DNA of 5,206 nucleotides, from the NCBI GenBank assembly GCA_029562045.1, contig JAKQWJ010000270.1, forward strand, positions 1 to 5,206, read 5' to 3'. Positions 1-4,166 of the stretch are shown here, one piece after another (the first letter of the stretch is position 1; every line of letters begins with the position of its first letter). Source of the stretch: Spirochaetota bacterium. Its GTDB lineage: Bacteria > Spirochaetota > Spirochaetia > DTKZ01. The position numbers and the translations under genes are program-made. The notes beneath the pieces are model-generated. The model was given only the letters and a program-made list of their open reading frames with translations, did not search any database and was not told the DNA's origin.

Positions 1-1
1 G

Positions 2-193
2 AAGAACCGCTTTTTCGTGGAAGCCACCCCCACCTTCTATTATGCCGCGAAAAGGAGTCCCGATCCCTTCCAGAGCTTCGAAGATTTCATGGCGGACCGG
101 CTGGAAGGACTCTGGGGCGTGGGCTTCAACATCGGGGACCGGTGGCACATCGAGGTCTTTTCCTTCCGCCTGGGGTACCGGAAGCATTTCTGA
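2..193 (+). CDS. C-terminal fragment of a probable outer-membrane beta-barrel protein
   Basis: This is the last 63 codons of a gene that begins left of the window, ending in TGA at 191-193. The frame is open from base 2. The piece alternates aromatic or hydrophobic with polar residues (RFFVEATPTFYYAA near the start; WHIEVFSFRLGYRKHF at the end) and finishes on phenylalanine. A terminal aromatic residue on an amphipathic final strand is the usual signature of barrels inserted by the BamA machinery. The middle part (PDPFQSFEDFMADRLEGLWG) could be a loop between two strands, and GVGFNIGDRWHIE reads like a strand, turn and strand. I do not recognise the family. The gene converges with the minus-strand operon, so it is not part of it. 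A soluble beta-rich protein is possible. Confidence is fair that this is coding and lower that it is a barrel. Confidence 0.62.
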   Translation, partial: KNRFFVEATPTFYYAAKRSPDPFQSFEDFMADRLEGLWGVGFNIGDRWHIEVFSFRLGYRKHF

Positions 194-228
194 CAAACCG
201 GTTTCCCCCCCTGCGGCACCGCCGAAGC

Positions 229-247
229 GACGGCCCCTCCGGCCGTC
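229..247. terminator. GC-rich hairpin, possible weak bidirectional terminator
   Basis: A perfect 7-bp stem (GACGGCC at 229-235 with GGCCGTC at 241-247) encloses a 5-base loop, CCTCC. It lies 36 bases past the left gene's stop and about 80 bases past the stop of the converging operon, where a shared terminator would be useful. There is no T-run on either side, so it is not a textbook intrinsic terminator; it may only slow polymerase or protect a 3' end. Confidence 0.3.
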
Positions 248-273
248 CGCGGCCCGGGCTGAAAGCGACGACC

Positions 274-303
274 CCCGGATGACGGCGCTCCCGGATGACG
301 GCG
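274..303. repeat. Short tandem direct repeat (14-base unit, period 16)
   Basis: CCCGGATGACGGCG occurs at 274-287 and again, identically, at 290-303 with two bases between. It sits in the gap between two converging genes and makes no clear hairpin. It may be a local duplication; no function can be assigned. Confidence 0.5.
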
Positions 304-327
304 GCGAAAAGGCGAAAAACCGATTTT

Positions 328-2436
328 CTAACGGGTAAACTCTTTCAGTGTCTCCAGATACTCCCGCATGGCCGGGTCCTGCCCGCGGCGGGCCAGTTCC
401 TCTCCCAGGTACCGGCTTCTTTCCGCGTTCGTCCGGAAACTGGAGAGGCGGAAGGCGATGTCCGAGGCCTGAAGCAGGGCGTCTCCGGCCCCCGCGGCCT
501 GGAAGGCCCGGTCGAAGCGTTTGATCCTCCCGTCCAGACCGGGGAACATGCCCCGGACGCTCTCGGAGGCCAGGAAGGTGTCCAGAAGGAGTTTGGTTTC
601 CACGATGCCCGCATCGCCCTTGGCGCGGATTATCCCGTCCTCCCGGGCGGCGTAGTCGGAGTAGGAGCTTTTCGCCCGGTTGAGATCCGCTTCCACCGCG
701 GCCAGACGACGCAGCTCCTGCTGGGCGGCGGCGGGAACCGCCTGGGGTTCGGAGGCTGCCGCTGCGGGCCTCTGCCGCAGCGTCCGCAGTTCCGCCTCCA
801 TGGCCCCGATCCGGCCCTCGTATTCGGTCCGGAGGTCGGTGTTCTGTTTCCGTAATTGGGCCTCCGATGCGGCTTTCTCCGCCCGGAGCGCGGCGATGGT
901 GGCGGCGTCGGCGGCTCGGGCTTCCGGGTCCCGGCGCTCCGCGGCGACGACTTCGTACCCGCTTTGCCGGATGTTTCCCGACGAAGCCCGGGCCGCGCCC
1001 CCGGGAAGGGGCAGAAAATCCAGCACCGCCGTGTAGGCATTCCAGGCGTCCCGGTAATTCCCCGCGGTGAACTGGGCGTCCGCCCGCTGCAGCGCTTCCT
1101 CCGCGGTCTTCCTCCGGGACTCCTCCTTATCCGCCTCCCTGCGGATGAAGTACTCGTGGGAGGCCAGGACCTCCGGAATCCGGCTCAGGGCGGCATTGTA
1201 CAGTTTCTCCGCCCCGGGGATGTCCCCCCGGCGACGCGCATCGTCCGCCTCTTTCACCGTTTTCCGGATCTCTTCCAGGATCGGCTCAGCCCCCAGGGCC
1301 TGGGAGATGGAGAGACTCTCCCGGGTTTTCCGGATGTTCTCGTCGATCATGGAGGTCAGCATGTCCGCCACGGCGATGTCCAGGGCTCGGCGTTCCTGTA
1401 TCTCCGGGACCGCCATGATGGAGGGGTCGTTCAGGAAGCTCTTCAGGGAAACCAGGGTCTCCCGCGCCTCCGGAAGCCGTCCTTCCCGGAGATGATTGCC
1501 CACAGCGGTGTAAAAACCCCGGATCTGGGTTTCCGTAAGCGCGGCCTTCTCCTTCTGCTCCCCCAGCCGCCGCAGTTCGGTCTGAGCCTGGGCCAGTTTC
1601 TGCCGGGAATCGGCGTCGGCGGAGGACAGCGCCCGGAGGCGCTCGTCGAACTGGGAGCGCAGAGCCTCCTCCCGCCGTCGGGAATCCGCCAGAATGGCCT
1701 CCCGCTCCTTGTTCAGGGCAACCAGCCGTTCCTGGAAATCCGTCTGCAGGCTCCGCAGATTGCTTTCCGATGCCATCAGCTCCGCTTCCACCCGGGTTTT
1801 GAAAGCCGCCAGTTCGGCTTTAAACTGGGCGTTCTTCTCCTCTTCGAACTTCTTCATCCGTTGGGCGATGACCGCTTCCGTCAGACCCTGGGAGGCCAGC
1901 CGGCTCCGTTCCTCCTGGAGCTCCCGCTCCAGGGCTTTGCGGAGTTCCTCCTCCCTCTGCCGGACCCGGGAGTTCATGTTGGCCTGCAGGTCCCGGCGTT
2001 CCCGGTCTATCTCGCCGAGCCGGGTCATTATGGAGGCTATCTCCTCTTCCTTGCCTTTTATCAGGGCCTGGGTTTCTTTCTTGATCTCCTGGATGAGACG
2101 GCCTTCAGCGGAACGGATTTCTGGAGTTTTCTTTCGGAGTTCGCTGTCGCTCTGCCGGAAAAAGGATGAGAGGCTAAGGAGTCCCGACGCCAGAAGGACG
2201 AAGGCGGCAAGGTTGACCACTGCGGGAAACAGGACTCCCCGCTTCCGGGCGCGGACTTTCAGTGTTTCGGGAGCCGCGGAGATCCGGTTCTTCCGGGACA
2301 AGTCCTCGATCTGGGCGAGGATGTCCCGCTGGTCTTCCTCGGAGATGCCGGAAGCGGCGTCGAAAACGATGTCCGGATCCCCGGACCCGGTCCCGGGGCG
2401 CTGCCGTAGGTTCTTGGCCCGTTCCAAGAGGCTCAT
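328..2436 (-). CDS. Membrane-anchored coiled-coil protein with TPR-like repeats, function unknown (702 aa)
   Basis: Second gene of a two-gene operon, starting 20 bases after its partner's stop. The ATG at 2434-2436 follows a good ribosome site (AGGGGGAG, 2444-2451) with a 7-base gap. Residues 1-59 are soluble. A basic patch (KVRARKR, 60-66) then precedes one membrane helix (about 68-93), which predicts a cytoplasmic N-terminus and a periplasmic remainder. Residues about 95-300 are highly charged and heptad-like, a long coiled coil. Residues 302-360, 393-420 and 444-475 look like helical hairpins of TPR type (for example DARRRGDIPGAEKLYNAAL and AQFTAGNYRDAWNAYTAVL). A second coiled coil spans about 506-595, broken by an Ala/Pro stretch (558-571). 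The last 100 residues are predicted helical without an obvious coiled coil. There is no cleavable signal peptide, enzyme motif or lipobox. I do not recognise a named family. Its pairing with a LysM protein suggests an envelope scaffold or assembly role, which is inference. Confidence 0.9.
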   Translation of the reverse strand: MSLLERAKNLRQRPGTGSGDPDIVFDAASGISEEDQRDILAQIEDLSRKNRISAAPETLKVRARKRGVLFPAVVNLAAFVLLASGLLSLSSFFRQSDSELRKKTPEIRSAEGRLIQEIKKETQALIKGKEEEIASIMTRLGEIDRERRDLQANMNSRVRQREEELRKALERELQEERSRLASQGLTEAVIAQRMKKFEEEKNAQFKAELAAFKTRVEAELMASESNLRSLQTDFQERLVALNKEREAILADSRRREEALRSQFDERLRALSSADADSRQKLAQAQTELRRLGEQKEKAALTETQIRGFYTAVGNHLREGRLPEARETLVSLKSFLNDPSIMAVPEIQERRALDIAVADMLTSMIDENIRKTRESLSISQALGAEPILEEIRKTVKEADDARRRGDIPGAEKLYNAALSRIPEVLASHEYFIRREADKEESRRKTAEEALQRADAQFTAGNYRDAWNAYTAVLDFLPLPGGAARASSGNIRQSGYEVVAAERRDPEARAADAATIAALRAEKAASEAQLRKQNTDLRTEYEGRIGAMEAELRTLRQRPAAAASEPQAVPAAAQQELRRLAAVEADLNRAKSSYSDYAAREDGIIRAKGDAGIVETKLLLDTFLASESVRGMFPGLDGRIKRFDRAFQAAGAGDALLQASDIAFRLSSFRTNAERSRYLGEELARRGQDPAMREYLETLKEFTR

Positions 2437-2456
2437 TCTGGATCTCCCCCTGGCGC

Positions 2457-3311
2457 TTATCGTTTTTCCGTATGCACGTCCGGAATGTAGAGGCGATGGT
2501 TCCGCCGGATCAGATTCGGATTCCTGATGCCGTTGGCTTCGGCGATTTTCCGGTACAGCCAGGGGTCATCGTAGAAGGACCGGGAGAGGTTCCACAGATT
2601 GTCGCCCTTGACGGTGGAATAATACACGCCGATGCTCTGCGGTTTGCCGACGATGGGCTCCTGCTTCGGAGGCGCGGGCCTGGCGGCCTCCGCCGGGGAA
2701 ATTTCAGGCGGGACCGGCTTGGGGGTTTCCGCCACGGGAGTCGCCGGCGCCGTTGCGGTGACCGCCTCGTCCCCGCCCCGGAGCCGGGGAAGGAGGTGAA
2801 AAAACGCCAGCGCCAGCCCGGCGACGAGAACCGCCGCGGCGGCGATGACCAGGAGGGGTTTGAGACTGCCGCTTTTCCGCGCCTCTTCCCGATCCGCACT
2901 GTCCAGGGGGGGGAAATACGGGGTCCCGTAGCTGTCCTCGGGGCCGCTTTCGATTTCAAAATCCGGGATGTCGTAGGTTTTTTCCCGGGGAAGATTCTCC
3001 AGATTCACCGCCAGACTCCTCTCGTGATCTCCCCGGAGGTCCCGTGCTTTGGTGATGAGGCTGTCCGAATCGTCGATGCTCATGAGAAGCTCGATTTCCG
3101 GCTCCCCTCCCGGCGCGGGGGAAATCCGGTCGATGGTCATGCTGCCCAGGTATTCAGGGTTGGCCATCCCCGCGTCCGCGCCGCGGTACAGATCGATCTG
3201 CACCGTCGCCTGATCGTCCTTCACGGTGGTCAGGATGACCTTTTTTTTCTTTTTTTCCGATTCTTCGAGGATGGGATAAAATGTCCCGTCCGCAATTTTA
3301 ATCCCTATCAT
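2457..3311 (-). CDS. Hsp70-type substrate-binding domain / transmembrane / LysM fusion protein (284 aa)
   Basis: First gene of the operon. Residues 1-105 match the DnaK substrate-binding beta-sandwich: DDQATVQIDLYRG (32-44) parallels DnaK DNQSAVTIHVLQG, YLGSMTI (54-60) parallels SLGQFNL, and ISPAPGGEPEIEL (63-75) parallels INPAPRGMPQIEV, followed by SIDDSDSLITKARD for DnaK's DIDADGILHVSAKD. The ATPase domain and helical lid of Hsp70 are absent. An acidic linker (about 106-146) leads to one membrane helix (152-174), then a Pro/Ala-rich linker (185-224) and a LysM domain (229-277, with YSTVKGDNLWNLS and a closing LYIP). LysM binds N-acetylglucosamine in peptidoglycan, so the C-terminus should be periplasmic and the Hsp70-like part cytoplasmic. 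No signal peptide precedes the N-terminal domain. The ATG at 3309-3311 follows GGGAG with only a 3-base gap, slightly tight, but the domain match begins at once, so no later start fits. Five lysines (20-24) are encoded by A7-G-A8. Domain calls are by eye but strong; the function is unknown. Confidence 0.93.
   Translation of the reverse strand: MIGIKIADGTFYPILEESEKKKKKVILTTVKDDQATVQIDLYRGADAGMANPEYLGSMTIDRISPAPGGEPEIELLMSIDDSDSLITKARDLRGDHERSLAVNLENLPREKTYDIPDFEIESGPEDSYGTPYFPPLDSADREEARKSGSLKPLLVIAAAAVLVAGLALAFFHLLPRLRGGDEAVTATAPATPVAETPKPVPPEISPAEAARPAPPKQEPIVGKPQSIGVYYSTVKGDNLWNLSRSFYDDPWLYRKIAEANGIRNPNLIRRNHRLYIPDVHTEKR
3241..3256 (-). other. A-rich slippery tract inside the Hsp70-like domain
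   Basis: On the coding strand this reads A7, G, A8 and encodes Lys20-Lys24. It contains two heptamers of the form A AAA AAG in the coding frame, the class used for -1 ribosomal frameshifting in E. coli dnaX. A -1 shift after it would add 28 codons and stop at TGA (3154-3156), giving a product of about 52 residues without membrane helix or LysM. I see no Shine-Dalgarno-like stimulator just upstream and did not find a clear stimulatory stem downstream, so efficient programmed shifting is unproven. Confidence 0.45.
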
Positions 3312-3349
3312 AAACTCCCTTTGAACCGCTGAGGGCGATATCTGAATGA

Positions 3350-3378
3350 ATTCTAATGCGTTCCCGGGGAATCATCAA
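3350..3378 (-). promoter_or_regulatory. Sigma70-type promoter of the LysM/coiled-coil operon
   Basis: Reading the minus strand, TTGATG (3373-3378, 4 of 6 to TTGACA) is followed after exactly 17 bases by TAGAAT (3350-3355, 5 of 6 to TATAAT). Transcription would start near 3343 and give a leader of about 30 bases containing the ribosome site at 3315-3321. The promoter lies just downstream of the ssb terminator, which supports an independent two-gene unit. The spacer contains the short dyad TTCCCGGGGAA (3361-3371); whether anything binds there is unknown. Confidence 0.65.
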
Positions 3379-3390
3379 GTAAATTCTCGG

Positions 3391-3429
3391 AAAAAGAAGA
3401 AAAATCCCGAGCCGAAAAAGGCCCGGGAT
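3391..3429 (-). terminator. Rho-independent terminator of ssb
   Basis: On the minus strand a 10-bp stem (ATCCCGGGCC with GGCTCGGGAT, one G-U pair; bases 3420-3429 and 3404-3413) closes a 6-base loop (TTTTTC). It is followed by a T-rich run, TTTTCTTCTTTTT (3403 down to 3391). It begins about 18 bases past the ssb stop codon. Stem strength, loop size and T-run all fit an intrinsic terminator, and it separates ssb from the promoter of the next operon. Confidence 0.88.
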
Positions 3430-3447
3430 GCGGAGGAATCCGGGCGC

Positions 3448-3855
3448 CTATCCAACCCCCACCGGCTCGGGAGTGGAGGAGGTCTCCTTCGGGGCCTCCG
3501 CCGTTTCCTCTTTCTCCTTCCTGCCGGAAAAGTCGGGTTTGAACTCCACGTGTTCCCCGATGATTTTGACCCGGGAATGGTTCTTGCCCTCCCCATCCAT
3601 CCACCTGTCCTGCTTGAGCCGGCCCACGATCCGCACCCCCCGGCCTTTTTTCAGGTATTCGGCGCAGTTCTCCGCCAGTTTCGCCCAGACTTCCACCTCG
3701 AAAAATGAGACTTCTTTCTGGGTCTCGTTGTCGACCCGGTAGAACCGGTTTGACGCCAGGCTGAAGTTGCACACCGGGGTGCCCTTGGGGGTCTGGGCGA
3801 GCACCGGATCCCGCACCAGGTTTCCTTCCACCAGAATCGAGTTCAGACTGTTCAT
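3448..3855 (-). CDS. ssb: Single-stranded DNA-binding protein (135 aa)
   Basis: SSB coats single-stranded DNA during replication, recombination and repair. Residues 1-107 form the OB-fold: an opening MNSLNSILVEGNLVRDP, then TPVCNFSLASNRFYR (26-40), the VSFFEVEVWAKLAENCAEYL segment (49-68), and KGRGVRIVGRLKQDRW (70-85). The wording SFFEVEVWAKLAENC resembles spirochaete SSBs, from memory. The start is set by a perfect AGGAGG (3861-3866) five bases before the ATG at 3853-3855; the frame stays open upstream to 3987, but that stretch is not SSB-like and runs into palindromic repeats. The tail (108-135) is short and charged, then ends in TPEPVGVG. It lacks the acidic DDDIPF-type tip that recruits partner proteins in E. 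coli. A strong terminator follows. With 311 bases between it and tkt, ssb is probably transcribed separately, although I could not find a convincing promoter. Confidence 0.95.
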   Translation of the reverse strand: MNSLNSILVEGNLVRDPVLAQTPKGTPVCNFSLASNRFYRVDNETQKEVSFFEVEVWAKLAENCAEYLKKGRGVRIVGRLKQDRWMDGEGKNHSRVKIIGEHVEFKPDFSGRKEKEETAEAPKETSSTPEPVGVG

Positions 3856-3860
3856 GTCGG

Positions 3861-3866
3861 CCTCCT
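3861..3866 (-). promoter_or_regulatory. Strong ribosome-binding site that fixes the ssb start
   Basis: AGGAGG on the minus strand lies five bases before the ATG at 3853-3855. It is a perfect Shine-Dalgarno match at good spacing and rules against the longer in-frame start at 3985-3987, which lies inside a hairpin repeat. Confidence 0.9.
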
Positions 3867-3958
3867 GAAACGTTGTTTTCACGCTTACATACGGGGGAAG
3901 AACACGGGGCGCTTCAACTTGGGGGGCCGGGATCGGGGAGAATGAGAAAACATTGGGC
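3867..3958. other. ssb upstream region with no clear promoter
   Basis: These bases hold no gene. The best promoter-like pair on the minus strand is TTGAAG (3912-3917) and TATGTA (3886-3891), but the 20-base spacing is too long and the -10 match is poor. A promoter for ssb should lie here or in the repeat cluster just upstream, unless ssb is read from tkt. Confidence 0.4.
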
Positions 3959-4028
3959 CCGGTCATAGCTTGAGCTATGACCGGCATAGCCTGAGCTATG
4001 CCCGGGCATGGCTCAGGCTATGCCCGGG
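3959..4028. repeat. Cluster of three interleaved palindromes (REP/BIME-like)
   Basis: Three hairpins sit end to end, overlapping by two bases. Unit 1 (3959-3970 with 3973-3984) is a perfect 12-bp inverted repeat with two central bases. Unit 2 (3983-3990 with 3995-4002) has 8 bp and loop CTGA. Unit 3 (4001-4012 with 4017-4028) has 12 bp including one G-T pair and loop TCAG. All share the core CATAGC-YTGA-GCYATG, with unit 3 in the opposite orientation. The outer stem bases differ (GGT/ACC, GG/CC, CCCGGG/CCCGGG) but stay complementary, so the folded form seems to be kept. The cluster lies about 140 bases past the tkt stop and 100 before ssb. On the plus strand unit 3 is followed by TTTT (4029-4032). 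Dispersed palindromic repeat is my preferred reading; an operator array or tkt 3'-end stabiliser is possible. Confidence 0.85.
3983..4024. repeat. 42-base near-perfect inverted repeat
   Basis: Units 2 and 3 of the palindrome cluster lie head to head. As a result the arms 3983-4003 and 4004-4024 are inverted copies, 20 of 21 positions pairing, with no spacer. The DNA could extrude as one long cruciform or as two separate hairpins, so two competing folds exist for the same sequence. Confidence 0.85.
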
Positions 4029-4047
4029 TTTTGGCCGGGCGGGGCGC

Positions 4048-4089
4048 TGGCCCCCGGTCCGGGTCCTGCCGACACCGGCGTCGGGGCCA
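4048..4089. repeat. Nested GC-rich inverted repeats
   Basis: TGGCCCC (4048-4054) pairs with GGGGCCA (4083-4089). Inside lies a second dyad, CCGAC (4069-4073) with GTCGG (4080-4084), which shares two bases with the outer arm, so the two folds compete. The element is downstream of tkt and could form part of its mRNA 3' end. There is no T-run, so terminator activity is uncertain. Confidence 0.4.
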
Positions 4090-4099
4090 AGCCCAGGCC

Positions 4100-4131
4100 G
4101 GATTCGGTCAGGGCCGGACTCGGTCAGGGCC
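4100..4131. repeat. Tandem duplication of a 16-base unit
   Basis: GGATTCGGTCAGGGCC (4100-4115) is followed directly by GGACTCGGTCAGGGCC (4116-4131), 15 of 16 bases identical. It lies in the spacer downstream of tkt, next to other GC-rich repeats, and is most simply a local duplication. Confidence 0.75.
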
Positions 4132-4133
4132 CC

Positions 4134-4154
4134 GGCATGGCCCGGGCATGGCCC
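4134..4154. repeat. Tandem GGCATGGCCC repeats beside the tkt stop
   Basis: GGCATGGCCC (4134-4143) is followed by GGGCATGGCCC (4144-4154). The string CCCGGGCATGGC also occurs in palindrome unit 3 (4001-4012) and here at 4141-4152, so this may be a degenerate relative of that family. It lies 12 bases past the tkt stop codon. Confidence 0.55.
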
Positions 4155-4166
4155 GCGGCGGGAGGC

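Larger units (their letters stand above)
194..327. other. Convergent intergenic gap with short repeats
   Basis: These 134 bases separate two converging genes. They hold a perfect 10-base palindrome AAACCGGTTT (195-204) just after the left stop codon, a GC-rich hairpin (229-247), a 14-base direct repeat (274-303) and the octamer GGCGAAAA twice in tandem (303-310 and 311-318). No coding signal was seen. On the minus strand, the bases just after the stop of the 702-codon gene are T-rich, but I find no strong stem in front of them. Confidence 0.6.

Noticed and set aside
856..2169. Long plus-strand open frame (437 codons) opposite the coiled-coil gene
   Set aside because: It is a GC-rich antisense shadow: composition is rich in Pro, Leu, Gly and Arg with no recognisable domain, while the minus strand encodes a coherent membrane and coiled-coil protein with a good ribosome site.
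2262..3332. Plus-strand open frame (356 codons) opposite the Hsp70-LysM gene
   Set aside because: Low-complexity, Arg/Gly-rich translation with no domain; the opposite strand has clear Hsp70-like and LysM motifs.
3353..3772. Minus-strand open frame overlapping ssb in another frame, as a possible frameshifted SSB tail
   Set aside because: Its translation past the ssb stop contains no acidic tip, and the ssb terminator begins about 18 bases after the annotated stop.
3886..3917. Possible ssb promoter (TTGAAG, 20 bases, TATGTA)
   Set aside because: The spacing is too long and the -10 box matches only 3 of 6 positions.
3856..3987. In-frame 44-residue N-terminal extension of SSB from an ATG at 3985-3987
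   Set aside because: The extension is not SSB-like, it begins inside a hairpin repeat, and a perfect AGGAGG sits just before the ATG at 3853-3855 where SSB homology starts.
3959..4028. CRISPR array
   Set aside because: The repeats are palindromes that overlap directly with no unique spacers, one copy is inverted, and no cas gene is present.
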